This document shows positions 1-7,611 of a stretch of DNA of 12,142 nt, in pieces. This DNA is from CAZWUW01 sp964636895. Lineage in GTDB: Bacteria; Bacillota; Thermincolia; Thermincolales; CAZWUW01. Positions within the stretch are counted from its first letter, which is position 1. Each line of letters begins with the position of its first letter. Location: NCBI GenBank assembly GCA_964636895.1, contig CAZWUW010000084.1, positions 1 through 12,142 of the forward strand. The letters run 5' to 3'. Position numbers and translations under genes: made by a program. The notes beneath the pieces are model-generated. The model saw nothing but the letters and a program-made list of their open reading frames with translations, had not been told where the DNA came from and made no database searches.

Positions 1-179
1 TGGTCCAAAATTTTTCGGTAGAGGTGAACATTCTGGCCGGAAACATCGACTATATCAAAGGTAACCCGCTGGGGATTTTAACCCTGGATGTGGCCGGTAA
101 GCAACCCGATGTATTCAACTGCATACAGTACCTAAAGGATAAGCAGCTTTACGTGGAGGTGCTGGATGATGTCTCCTGA
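1..179 (+). CDS. metN: MetN, methionine ABC transporter ATP-binding protein (3' end only)
   Basis: Only the last 58 codons lie in the window; the reading frame starts at base 3 and ends at TGA 177-179. The visible protein reads from VQNFSVEVNILAGNIDYIKG through GILTLDVAG to a YVEVLDDVS end. This is the pattern of the NIL domain, the C-terminal ligand-sensing domain of MetN proteins that binds methionine and inhibits transport. The nucleotide-binding domain is outside the window. The stop overlaps the start of metI by 11-14 bases, which suggests translational coupling, and metQ follows, so this is a standard metNIQ operon. MetN is the cytoplasmic ATPase that powers methionine uptake. The identification rests on the NIL pattern plus the two downstream genes. 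Confidence 0.88.
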   Translation, partial: VQNFSVEVNILAGNIDYIKGNPLGILTLDVAGKQPDVFNCIQYLKDKQLYVEVLDDVS

Positions 180-822
180 AAATCTGGAACTTATATATAA
201 AGGCTCGCTGGATACGCTTTATATGACCGCCGTAGCTTTAATACTGTCTTATTTGGCCGGACTGCCACTGGGGATTGCCCTGGTAACTACTGATAAGGGG
301 CACATTCTGGAAAACCTAGCTTTACACCGGGTTCTGGGGATCATTGTTAATGCTACCAGGTCGATTCCTTTTATTATCCTGATGGTGGCAGTTATTCCTT
401 TTACCAGGGCTATAGTCGGTACTTCTATCGGAACGACCGCGGCCATCGTGCCGCTGGTTTTGGGAGCTATCCCTTTTGTTGGCAGGATGGTTGCGACTTC
501 ACTAAAAGAGGTGGATCGCGGTATTGTCGAGGCGGCACTGGCCATGGGGGCTTCACCCTGGCAGGTTATTCGTAAAGTTTTGCTACCCGAGGTAACTCCT
601 TCTCTGATTCTTGGCGCAACAATTACTTTTATCACGCTGATAGGTTATTCCGCTATGGCAGGTTTTATCGGCGGCGGCGGGCTGGGAGACATAGCCGTAC
701 GTTATGGTTATTACCGTTATGAGACCGGAATCATGGCTACTACGGTTATACTGTTATTAATAATAGTTCAATTGATACAAAGTTTGGGAAATTACATTTC
801 CCGAAAACTCAATAGAAAATAA
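166..822 (+). CDS. metI: MetI, methionine ABC transporter permease
   Basis: This 218-residue protein has the usual MetI length and about five hydrophobic membrane segments (roughly residues 18-40, 57-80, 88-110, 145-165 and 190-210). The binding-protein-dependent permease signature that docks onto MetN is visible from residue 122 as EAALAMGASPWQVIRKVLLPE, followed by the family-typical GYSAMAGFIGGGGLGDIAVRYGYYRY. It would form the membrane channel for D- and L-methionine. The ribosome-binding site GGAGGT lies at 155-160 inside metN. Two adjacent ATG codons (166 and 169) are possible starts; 169 has the more normal 8-base spacing, so the protein may begin at the second Met. It overlaps metN and is 19 bases from the chosen metQ start. 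Confidence 0.93.
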   Translation: MMSPENLELIYKGSLDTLYMTAVALILSYLAGLPLGIALVTTDKGHILENLALHRVLGIIVNATRSIPFIILMVAVIPFTRAIVGTSIGTTAAIVPLVLGAIPFVGRMVATSLKEVDRGIVEAALAMGASPWQVIRKVLLPEVTPSLILGATITFITLIGYSAMAGFIGGGGLGDIAVRYGYYRYETGIMATTVILLLIIVQLIQSLGNYISRKLNRK

Positions 823-828
823 AGAAAT

Positions 829-835
829 GGGAGGT
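829..835 (+). promoter_or_regulatory. metQ ribosome-binding site
   Basis: GGGAGGT is complementary to the 16S rRNA 3' end. It sits 6 bases before the ATG at 842 and directly abuts the ATG at 836, so it favours 842 as the metQ start and rules out the longest reading (827). Confidence 0.8.
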
Positions 836-841
836 ATGAAG

Positions 842-1702
842 ATGAAGCGCTTTAAAAAACTGCTTTTTTTAGCTGTTGTTGCCGTGCTGACTGTTGTTAT
901 TGTTGGCTGCGGAAGCAAGAAAGAAGCGGAGAAAACTGCCGTTGAGCCGGCAAAAGAAGAAAATAAGGCTAGTGTCACTCTGAAAGTGGGGGCAACCCCT
1001 GTGCCCCACAAAGAAATCCTTGAGTTTGTAAAGCCGCTGCTGAAGGAAAAAGGTGTGGAACTGGAAATTACCGACTTCACTGATTATGTGCTGCCTAATA
1101 AGGCGTTAGCTAACAAGGAACTGGATGCTAACTACTTCCAGCATGTGCCCTATTTGGAGGATTTCAGTAAAGAGAACAAGCTGAACCTCACATATACTGT
1201 GAAAATACATTTTGAGCCGATGGGTATATACCCCGGCAAGGTGAAAGCCCTGGATAAACTGGCAACCGGTGCTAAAATAGCTGTGCCTAATGATACTACC
1301 AACGAGGCCCGGGCGCTGCTCTTGCTGGAGCAGGTTGGCCTGATTAAGGTCAAGCCGGGCACCGGTCTGAAGGCGACTAAGAAAGATATTATTGAAAACA
1401 GTAAAAAACTCGAAATTGTTGAGTTGGAAGCTGCTCAGATTCCCCGGTCCCTGCCTGATGTTGACCTAGCAGTAATTAACGGCAATTACGCGGTTGAGGC
1501 CGGCTTGAAAGCCGGGGTGGACGCGCTGGTTTCTGAGGACAAGAATTCTGCAGCCGCTGATACATTTGCTAATATTCTTGCCGTTCGCAAGGGTGACGAG
1601 AACAGCGAAAGCCTTAAGACTCTAGGTGAAGTCCTTACATCACCGGATGTAAAGAAGTTTATTGAAGATAAGTACCAGGGCGCAGTGGTGCCGGTATTTT
1701 GA
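842..1702 (+). CDS. metQ: MetQ, methionine-binding lipoprotein of ABC transporter
   Basis: This is an NlpA/MetQ-family substrate-binding protein of 286 residues from the chosen start. A short basic N-terminus (MKRFKK) and a hydrophobic stretch lead to a lipobox, IVGC, with the lipidated cysteine at residue 23, so the protein should be anchored on the outer face of the membrane. Family motifs include VGATPVPHKEILEF, the DANYFQHVPYL segment, IAVPND and the VINGNYA segment near the ligand pocket. It captures methionine and delivers it to MetI. In-frame ATGs exist at 827, 836 and 842; 827 lies before and overlaps the GGGAGGT ribosome-binding site at 829-835 and cannot use it, while 842 has a 6-base spacing. 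The gene ends with a terminator at 1722-1752. The methionine assignment relies on the metN NIL domain as well as on the family. Confidence 0.92.
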   Translation: MKRFKKLLFLAVVAVLTVVIVGCGSKKEAEKTAVEPAKEENKASVTLKVGATPVPHKEILEFVKPLLKEKGVELEITDFTDYVLPNKALANKELDANYFQHVPYLEDFSKENKLNLTYTVKIHFEPMGIYPGKVKALDKLATGAKIAVPNDTTNEARALLLLEQVGLIKVKPGTGLKATKKDIIENSKKLEIVELEAAQIPRSLPDVDLAVINGNYAVEAGLKAGVDALVSEDKNSAAADTFANILAVRKGDENSESLKTLGEVLTSPDVKKFIEDKYQGAVVPVF

Positions 1703-1721
1703 TTATCCCAACGCAACGAAG

Positions 1722-1752
1722 ACCATCTACTTTTATAGTAGGTGGTTTTTTT
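1722..1752 (+). terminator. Rho-independent terminator of the metNIQ operon
   Basis: The stem ACCATCTAC (1722-1730) pairs with GTAGGTGGT (1738-1746), nine pairs with one G-U, around a 7-base loop. A T-run to 1752 follows. It begins 19 bases after the metQ stop. Read on the other strand the same hairpin lacks a good T-run, so it is only a weak candidate for ending the convergent gene. Confidence 0.88.
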
Positions 1753-1814
1753 GTGCACCCGCTGCATAAATCCTCTTTCAACAGAGCATCAGAAGGCAAA
1801 TCGTTTTTCTACAT

Positions 1815-4472
1815 TTATGTCAGATAAACCTTCCCCTCATCACCGTCAACAACAATGTTTTGGCCGTCTTTAATTATGTTCATCACACCAGGAATATTAA
1901 CCACTGCAGGTATACCATATTCACGGGCTACAATGGCCCCATGGGACATAAACCCGCCCGTTTCCATCACAATAGCTGAAACCTTTAGAAATAACGGCGT
2001 CCAGCCGGGATCGGTGGAAGGCACTACCATAATGTCGCCTGACTGCAGACCCTTACCTTCGTCAGGATGGCGGATCAACCTTGCTATGCCGGCTGCCGTA
2101 CCCGCTGCAACACTCATTCCTGCAAGACCGTTGCCTGTGATATGTTGGACTGGTTCCGTAAACTGCGGAACTTCGCCCATTATCAGGTCAGGTGCTGGTA
2201 TAGCATCCAACTCTAATTTTTGGGCTTTACGTTCCGCCACTAAGAAATCCAACCCAATCCCATCCCAGTTTCCGGTCAAAATTGAAAAGATTTCGTGAAA
2301 AGCACAGTGGAATATATCATCTTGGTTTTTGAGAATTTCCCTAATAGTAAACCGGCGGCCTATCTCCAAGGACATTTTTCTAAGGAGCCCGAAAAGCCTG
2401 ACATTCACGGAACGGCTCATTTCTCTTAGTTCTGCGCCTTTCTTTGCTTCCTTAACCCAATATCTGATTAATGCACGGCGGAAAAAAGACAGTTTTTGAT
2501 TGATTTCCTGCCAAGCCCTGTCTTCTTTTTCTTTTTGGCGGGCCTTAATTTTGCCCAAATCAGCAGTATGTATAGTACTTCTTATAACTTCCAATGGGTA
2601 TGACGGGTCTTCGTTCCAGCGAGGGTTGCTTAGCTCAGTTTCATAAACGCCACGGTGCCCGAACTTCTCCAGGAAGGTACGGAATAATTGTTTGAAGGGT
2701 GAAGATTCTGGCAGCCTTTCTTCCCACATCAAAGGGTTAAAGGATTTTGCTTCGAAAAAACTCTGACTCTGTTTATCTTCCCGGGCAATTTCAGCTAATC
2801 TGATCAGTTCATATCCTTGTTCCGCACTAGTCAGGTTGCTGCCACCGGTCATGAGTCCGTTAACTACTGAAATCGCTTTGTCAGAAAACCTTTTCTCCAT
2901 TGTCCTAAGCATGAACGTAACAGGGTTCATTGCTAAAGCCACAATCCAACAATATATCGGGTAATAACCTTCCATTATTTCTGTACAATCATTATATATA
3001 TCTATGAATTCTATATCAGAAAAAGCGGTAAAGTCTTCTGCCATTTTTGAGGAGACATACTGGGTTATTTTGTTAAAATACTTTGGAGCATCCCGCCCAG
3101 CTTTTCTGACTGACAAGGAAGACTTAACCAACCGCCATATCCTCTTTAATCCTTGAACACCGGCATAGGGGCTACCCTCTTTAACCGCTATTTCTGGTTG
3201 GTGGCCACCCGCCAATAAGTTGGTATCCTTAGGCAGAACCCCATAAGTATCGTAATAACACCACTGTAATACTGATAAATTTACATAAGCCCGCCCCTGA
3301 ATATATTTTATGATCTCCCATTCTTTGGGTATTGAATAGTTAACATCTTTAAAAGCAGTAGTCTGGCAAGTAGTACAAAATCTTTGGAATAAAGGTCTTT
3401 CCAAAGTTGACAAAACCATGGGAACAACATCCTTCATATTGGCATTAGACCAAATGTGAACCTGACCTTCGAGTTCCGGAAAACTGCATTTTGGTTCTAC
3501 TGTTATTGGTCGGGCCTGGACTACCTTGAACTCCTGGCCATCAAATACCCACTCTATATCCTGGTCCTGCTCTCCATCTCCCAAAGCATCCAACACCCGC
3601 TGGCTTATTGAACTCAGCCTAACTATTTCATGGTCCGGCAATACTTGTCGCGTGTCTTGGCCCGCTATTCTGATAACTTCTGTTCCTCCGCCCGGCTTTA
3701 TAACCGTTTGTCCTTCTTTAAGCCCTATCTTCTTTTTTGTTATCTTTGACAAAGCATGATGAGGCCTCCCATCCAGATAGTATAAATCAGGTTCGACAGC
3801 TCCTCCAACTACCGATTCACCCAAGCCAAAGTTAGCACTTATAATTATTTCACCCTTCTCCCCTGTTCGTGGATCACATGTAAATACAATCCCAGCCGCT
3901 TTTGCATTCACCATTTCCATTATTACAACCGCCGGCAGTACTTCACAATCCGGGATTTCCATCTTCCTACGATAGGTGACAGCTCGCGTTGTCCAAAGAG
4001 AGGCATAACATTCAATAATAGCCTTGGAAATATTCTCGATGCCCGTAACGTTCAAAAATGATGTGTGAATCCCGGCAAAAGAAGCCTTGGAAGAGTCTTC
4101 GGCAGTAGCTGAGGACCTGACAGCCACAGGTTGATCAATAATTCCTGCCGTCATTAGCCCAGATGCCAATTCGTCTTTGACATTTGAAGGTATTTTGCAG
4201 TCCATGATTTTTTCTCTTAATGTTGCCAGTAAGGTTTCGGTATCTTCTGCCCCTATGTTGTTAATCGTTACTTTTTGCGATACTTCATCAATGGACTCCT
4301 GCAGGTGGTTTTCCAGTACAAAAACCTGAAAAGCATGGGTAGAAAGAACACCCCCGGCAGGAACAGTAAATCCGTATCGTTCAAGTCTGCCAAGGTTCCA
4401 CCCTTTTCCTCCTGCCAATGGGACTTCTTGTTGAAACGCGTCAGACCAGCTTAAAAAAATATCATTTTTCAT
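1815..4472 (-). CDS. ATP-grasp / phosphohistidine-swivel phosphotransferase, rifampicin-phosphotransferase-like (often named PEP synthase)
   Basis: This 885-residue protein (from 4472) has three parts. The N-terminal PEP/pyruvate-dikinase ATP-grasp module (about 1-335) shows LAGGKGWNLG, PVAVRSSATAEDSSKASFAG, GIVFTCDPRTGEKGEI, NFGLGESVVGG and DIEWVFDG followed by VVQARPITVEP. A long central region (about 340-775) shows no motif I recognise. The C-terminal swivel domain has STDPGWTPLF and GGFMSHGAIVAREYGIPAVV, with His844 as the expected phospho-acceptor. True PEP synthase has the swivel in the middle and a TIM barrel at the end. Here the swivel is last, as in rifampicin phosphotransferase (RPH), so phosphate transfer from ATP through His844 to an unidentified acceptor is inferred. 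An RPH-like antibiotic-inactivating role is possible but unproven, because the central region decides the substrate. The start at 4472 is preferred over the ATG at 4481. The gene follows the TetR gene by one base. Confidence 0.85.
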   Translation of the reverse strand: MKNDIFLSWSDAFQQEVPLAGGKGWNLGRLERYGFTVPAGGVLSTHAFQVFVLENHLQESIDEVSQKVTINNIGAEDTETLLATLREKIMDCKIPSNVKDELASGLMTAGIIDQPVAVRSSATAEDSSKASFAGIHTSFLNVTGIENISKAIIECYASLWTTRAVTYRRKMEIPDCEVLPAVVIMEMVNAKAAGIVFTCDPRTGEKGEIIISANFGLGESVVGGAVEPDLYYLDGRPHHALSKITKKKIGLKEGQTVIKPGGGTEVIRIAGQDTRQVLPDHEIVRLSSISQRVLDALGDGEQDQDIEWVFDGQEFKVVQARPITVEPKCSFPELEGQVHIWSNANMKDVVPMVLSTLERPLFQRFCTTCQTTAFKDVNYSIPKEWEIIKYIQGRAYVNLSVLQWCYYDTYGVLPKDTNLLAGGHQPEIAVKEGSPYAGVQGLKRIWRLVKSSLSVRKAGRDAPKYFNKITQYVSSKMAEDFTAFSDIEFIDIYNDCTEIMEGYYPIYCWIVALAMNPVTFMLRTMEKRFSDKAISVVNGLMTGGSNLTSAEQGYELIRLAEIAREDKQSQSFFEAKSFNPLMWEERLPESSPFKQLFRTFLEKFGHRGVYETELSNPRWNEDPSYPLEVIRSTIHTADLGKIKARQKEKEDRAWQEINQKLSFFRRALIRYWVKEAKKGAELREMSRSVNVRLFGLLRKMSLEIGRRFTIREILKNQDDIFHCAFHEIFSILTGNWDGIGLDFLVAERKAQKLELDAIPAPDLIMGEVPQFTEPVQHITGNGLAGMSVAAGTAAGIARLIRHPDEGKGLQSGDIMVVPSTDPGWTPLFLKVSAIVMETGGFMSHGAIVAREYGIPAVVNIPGVMNIIKDGQNIVVDGDEGKVYLT

Positions 4473-4473
4473 C

Positions 4474-5070
4474 TTAAGCATTCCTCTTTTCCGCCCCCTT
4501 CAAGATGAGGTCAACATTTCTTTCTATAACCCCCCCGGATAAAAATTGATCGGGATCCTCCAACAAGTCAACATACATAATTAACTCCAGTTGGTTCGCT
4601 AAAATTTCACAAGATAGGTCATTTCTGATTTCACCTTTTTCCTGACCCTGTTGAAAAATTTTAACTAAAGTGATTTGAAAACCCGCCCTTAGAGACGGAT
4701 CCCTGCGAACCGCGTTAATGTTTCTCAAGCGGTAAGCAATTGATTTAGTGTAAAGGTCTCTTGTCAGCACCGTTTCCGCCCATTCGCCCGTACTACGCCA
4801 AGCTGTTATCAAGCCGGTTCTGGTGTCAGGAATTTGTGATAAGAAATTAAGTATTTCGGTATCACTTGCTTTAATTTTTCGGTTTAAATATCCCATGATA
4901 ATATCTTCCTTCACAGGAAAATGATTAAAAACGGTTTTATAGGCCACGTCGGCTTCCTTTGCTATTTCTTCTACTGTGGTCGCATCAAACCCCTGCTTAC
5001 GAAATAGTACCATAGCAGCGTTAATAATTTTTTCTTTTGTTTCATCTTTTTTTCGTTCCACTCGGCTCAT
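4474..5070 (-). CDS. TetR/AcrR-family transcriptional regulator
   Basis: This 198-residue protein has the TetR N-terminal DNA-binding domain: helix 1 around EKIINAAMVLFRKQGFDATTVEEIA (residues 13-37), then the helix-turn-helix EADVAYKTVFNHFPVKEDI (39-57). The remaining part is a variable helical ligand-binding and dimerisation domain that does not reveal the inducer. The start at 5070 has a good AGGAGGG ribosome-binding site 5 bases upstream. The stop (4474-4476) is followed after one base by the ATG of the swivel enzyme, so the two are one transcript. A large inverted repeat overlaps the start site of their promoter, which fits autorepression and control of the enzyme by an unknown small molecule. 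Family assignment is firm; the ligand is unknown. Confidence 0.92.
   Translation of the reverse strand: MSRVERKKDETKEKIINAAMVLFRKQGFDATTVEEIAKEADVAYKTVFNHFPVKEDIIMGYLNRKIKASDTEILNFLSQIPDTRTGLITAWRSTGEWAETVLTRDLYTKSIAYRLRNINAVRRDPSLRAGFQITLVKIFQQGQEKGEIRNDLSCEILANQLELIMYVDLLEDPDQFLSGGVIERNVDLILKGAEKRNA
4482..4488 (-). promoter_or_regulatory. Ribosome-binding site inside the end of the TetR gene
   Basis: On the minus strand the sequence is AAGAGGA. It touches the ATG at 4481 with no spacing but lies 9 bases before the ATG at 4472, so it supports 4472 as the start of the swivel enzyme. It lies within the last codons of the regulator gene, consistent with translational coupling. Confidence 0.65.
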
Positions 5071-5098
5071 ATGCGCCCTCCTATATCTGGTATATTTT

Positions 5099-5128
5099 TA
5101 TATTCGGTATATTATTATACTGAATATA
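5099..5128. promoter_or_regulatory. Probable TetR operator (inverted repeat)
   Basis: Arms TATATTCGGTATA (5099-5111) and TATACTGAATATA (5116-5128) are inverted copies with one mismatch, separated by TTAT. The palindrome runs from the probable transcription start to the edge of the -10 box, a typical position for repression. Further half-site-like copies flank it: GGTATA at 5089-5094, 17 bases before the GGTATA at 5106-5111, and TATACT at 5130-5135. That the TetR protein encoded next door binds here is inferred. Confidence 0.65.
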
Positions 5129-5156
5129 TTATACTCATTTCTTGCACTCTCTTCAA
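5128..5156 (-). promoter_or_regulatory. Sigma-A type promoter of the TetR - swivel-enzyme operon
   Basis: On the minus strand, -35 TTGAAG (5156-5151) and -10 TATAAT (5133-5128) are separated by exactly 17 bases. Transcription would start near 5121, about 50 bases before the TetR start codon. A short perfect palindrome, TCTCTT-C-AAGAGA (5148-5160), covers the -35 box and may be a second protein-binding site. Confidence 0.75.
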
Positions 5157-5381
5157 GAGAAAACCGTTCAAAATAAACTCAATTAAAAAGGAATTTTAAA
5201 AATTGGATCCCCTGACACAATAATAACCCTTGCTTCAGCAAGAGTTTTTCAGATTGCAAAAGAAACTCATTATTTCGTCTTCAGACTGACAGTGGACTTA
5301 GAAAAGACCTGAACGCAGTATTATGGATAAATCAAGAAATGGCAAAAAATAACAGCAAAAAACGACAACATCAGTAAAATA
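5157..5381. other. Intergenic region between divergent TetR and MCP genes, no gene seen
   Basis: AT-rich sequence without a convincing coding frame, RNA gene or mobile-element end. It holds a small 5-bp hairpin (CTTGC-TTCA-GCAAG, 5229-5242) followed by a short T-run, and CGCAGTAT (5314-5321), whose exact reverse complement ATACTGCG occurs at 5390-5397 inside the MCP promoter. Confidence 0.6.
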
Positions 5382-5410
5382 TTGACAGTATACTGCGTTT
5401 GCGCTAATAT
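5382..5410 (+). promoter_or_regulatory. Sigma-A type promoter of the MCP gene
   Basis: A perfect -35 box TTGACA (5382-5387) and -10 box TAATAT (5405-5410) are separated by 17 bases, with a probable start near 5417. The perfect palindrome CAGTATACTG (5386-5395) begins in the -35 box and runs into the spacer; it contains TATACTG, also found in the neighbouring TetR operator. Many chemotaxis genes use sigma-D (28), so a sigma-A promoter implies expression apart from the flagellar regulon; this last point is inference. Confidence 0.75.
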
Positions 5411-5475
5411 AATATATAAGTTTGTGAAATAGATTACTTAGTGGTCTGTGATAACCCGTTTTAAACCTTATTATG

Positions 5476-5482
5476 AAAGGAG
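5476..5482 (+). promoter_or_regulatory. MCP ribosome-binding site
   Basis: AAAGGAG sits 7 bases before the ATG at 5490. The longer in-frame reading from GTG 5448 has no such site, so 5490 is chosen as the start. Confidence 0.8.
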
Positions 5483-5489
5483 TACTTCA

Positions 5490-7349
5490 ATGAAATTAAG
5501 GCTGAGCAGCAAAATTATGGCAGGGTTTGCAATCATGTTACTGTTAACTGCGGTTGTTGGTTACAATGGTATTTCTGGAATGTACGATCAGGAAGAAGAA
5601 TACCAATTAATTGCATCACAAAGTGCACGCCTTAGCTCTCTTGTGTGGCAAGCACGGACAGCAGCTTTAGAACAAATCAGTTCAGTTCGGGGATTTGTTA
5701 TATTTGGCGAAAAACAGTTTTATCAAGGTTTCTATGACCAAATAAAAATATTCGATGCCGTAGTTAAAGAGCTAGAAATATTCGCTACCGATTCCCAGTC
5801 TCAGAAATTTTTGAGTGATTTAAAAGAATATCAAAAAAAATATAAAGCTAATGGCGAGGCTGTTATGAAGTTGGCCCAGGAGAAGAAAGTCCCTGAGGCC
5901 ATGGCCACATGTATACTTGGCAGGCCACACGTAGCTCAAATTAAAAAAATTGCTGATGACTGGGCAGCTTACGTGGAACAGACCAATGCTAAGAAAATTG
6001 ATTTGGCTGTAGCACATACCCAAGCAAGTGTTAGAAACAAAATGATTACCATTGTTATTGCTATTATTACTGGAGTTGCTGTAAGCCTGTATTTGTCTCG
6101 GAACATTTCCAGACCAGTTATAGCCATCACAGGAATTGCTGAAGAGGTGTCTCAAAAGATTCTTACTAAAGAAGTTCCCCAGATTAAAACCGGAGACGAA
6201 ATAGAAGTTTTGGCAGCTGCTGTTACAAAAATGGTTGCTAATCTAAAGGAGGTCATTACACAAGTACAGCATTCCGCTGATAATGTGTTAACGACCAGTG
6301 TAGCCTTGAAGAAGTCCTCTGAAGAAGGAAACATCGGTTCTAATCAAATTGCCAGTGCTATTGATGAGCTGGCAAAAGGGAGTTCAGAGCAGAATAGATC
6401 TGTTAATGAAGCAGTTAATATGGTTGAGCAGTTAAGAAAGTCCATTGACTCTATTGCCAGCGGTGCTCAAGATCAAGCGAGAAACGTTGCCGTTACGAGT
6501 GAAGCTGTAACATCAGTAGCGCATAACATCGATGCTACAGCTAAGCAAGCGGAAAGCATCAAAGTTGCTTCTAATGAAAGCTTGAAAGCAGCCCTGGAAG
6601 GCGAAACTGCGGTTAAAAAATCTGTCGAAGGCATGGGTCGGATTCATGAAGCAGTAATAAGTTCTTCAGATATTATCACTGAATTGGGTAAACAGTCTGA
6701 ACAAATTGGCCAAATAATCCAAGTCATTGATGACATTGCCGAACAAACCAATCTCTTGGCTCTTAATGCAGCTATTGAGGCGGCCAGAGCTGGTGAGCAT
6801 GGGAAAGGTTTTGCTGTAGTGGCAGATGAAGTTCGAAAATTAGCCGAGCGTTCTGGAAAAGCCACTAAAGAAATCGCCCTGTTAATTAATACTATCCAAC
6901 AAAATACGGATACGGCAGTAAAATCAATGGAAAAGGGTACCAGTGAAGTTAATAATGGGGTTGAGGTTGTTAAGGAAGCAGGCCGAGCCCTAAGTCAAAT
7001 CTTGTCAACTGTAGAGCTTACCCGCCAGTCTTCAGAAGAAGTAGCTGCTGCCGTGGAGCAGATCGCCGACAAAATCAATCAGTTGTCCCAAGCTGCAGAA
7101 AATGTGGCCGCTATCACAGAAGAGAATACAGCTATGACAGAAGAAATGGCGGCAAACAGTATAGAAGTTGCCGACGCTATCCAGTCCATAGCCTCGATTA
7201 TTGAGGAAAGCACCGCCTCCGCCGAAGAAATCTCCGCTGCTACCAGCCAAGTTAATGATTCTACTGCCATGGTGACTCAAAAAGCAGGTACCTTGTCTCA
7301 AATGGCAGCAGACTTACAAAATATGGTTGCTGCATTTAAATTAAAATAG
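5490..7349 (+). CDS. Methyl-accepting chemotaxis protein
   Basis: This 619-residue transmembrane chemoreceptor has a first membrane segment at about residues 8-28, an extracellular, mostly helical sensing region at about 29-184 (four-helix-bundle type by length and look), and a second membrane segment at about 185-205 (MITIVIAIITGVAVSLYLS). A HAMP domain follows (about 206-258, with SRPVIAITGIAEE and the conserved TGDEIEVLAAAVTKM), then a long cytoplasmic coiled coil. The CheA/CheW-binding hairpin tip is nearly invariant at about residues 403-455: EQIGQIIQVIDDIAEQTNLL, then NAAIEAARAGEHGKGFAVVADEVRKLAERS. The end (AAFKLK) has no CheR-docking pentapeptide. It would transmit an extracellular signal to CheA and flagellar rotation. 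The ligand cannot be read from the sequence, and no other chemotaxis gene is nearby, so it is a stand-alone receptor gene. Confidence 0.93.
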   Translation: MKLRLSSKIMAGFAIMLLLTAVVGYNGISGMYDQEEEYQLIASQSARLSSLVWQARTAALEQISSVRGFVIFGEKQFYQGFYDQIKIFDAVVKELEIFATDSQSQKFLSDLKEYQKKYKANGEAVMKLAQEKKVPEAMATCILGRPHVAQIKKIADDWAAYVEQTNAKKIDLAVAHTQASVRNKMITIVIAIITGVAVSLYLSRNISRPVIAITGIAEEVSQKILTKEVPQIKTGDEIEVLAAAVTKMVANLKEVITQVQHSADNVLTTSVALKKSSEEGNIGSNQIASAIDELAKGSSEQNRSVNEAVNMVEQLRKSIDSIASGAQDQARNVAVTSEAVTSVAHNIDATAKQAESIKVASNESLKAALEGETAVKKSVEGMGRIHEAVISSSDIITELGKQSEQIGQIIQVIDDIAEQTNLLALNAAIEAARAGEHGKGFAVVADEVRKLAERSGKATKEIALLINTIQQNTDTAVKSMEKGTSEVNNGVEVVKEAGRALSQILSTVELTRQSSEEVAAAVEQIADKINQLSQAAENVAAITEENTAMTEEMAANSIEVADAIQSIASIIEESTASAEEISAATSQVNDSTAMVTQKAGTLSQMAADLQNMVAAFKLK

Positions 7350-7400
7350 TAGCGGTAAAAATTACGGCCACCCTTATAGGTGACCTTACAGACTGAAGAT

Positions 7401-7439
7401 AAACACCGCTTTATGCTGGAATGCATAATAGCGGTGTTT
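7401..7439 (+). terminator. Strong hairpin terminator after the MCP gene, probably bidirectional
   Basis: A 16-bp stem with one bulged T: AAACACCGCTTTATGC (7401-7416) pairs with GCATAA, bulge, AGCGGTGTTT (7423-7439) around the loop TGGAAT. On the plus strand a T-rich stretch (CCTTTCTT) follows; on the minus strand the hairpin is followed by ATCTT. It lies 51 bases after the MCP stop and about 170 bases past the end of glmS. The MCP and glmS genes converge on it, and no better terminator was found for glmS. Confidence 0.75.
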
Positions 7440-7611
7440 CCTTTCTTCGAACAGGCTTTTCCGCCTTGGTGAAATAATCTGGAATTAACCCCCTGAAATT
7501 GGAGTCATATACCCTTATTCGCGCAAATTCATAGAATCTCATTATTTTTGCTGGATTATTTTGTAATTAAGGGGATTGGCCACTTGTGCATCTGCTACAC
7601 CGGTTTTATAA

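Noticed and set aside
5229..5250. Small hairpin with T-run as a terminator
   Set aside because: The stem is only 5 bp and no gene on the plus strand ends upstream of it.
5206..5290. Short readable frame (FFRLQKKLIISSSD) that might be a transposase remnant
   Set aside because: It is interrupted by several stops and has no recognisable transposase motif or inverted-repeat ends nearby.
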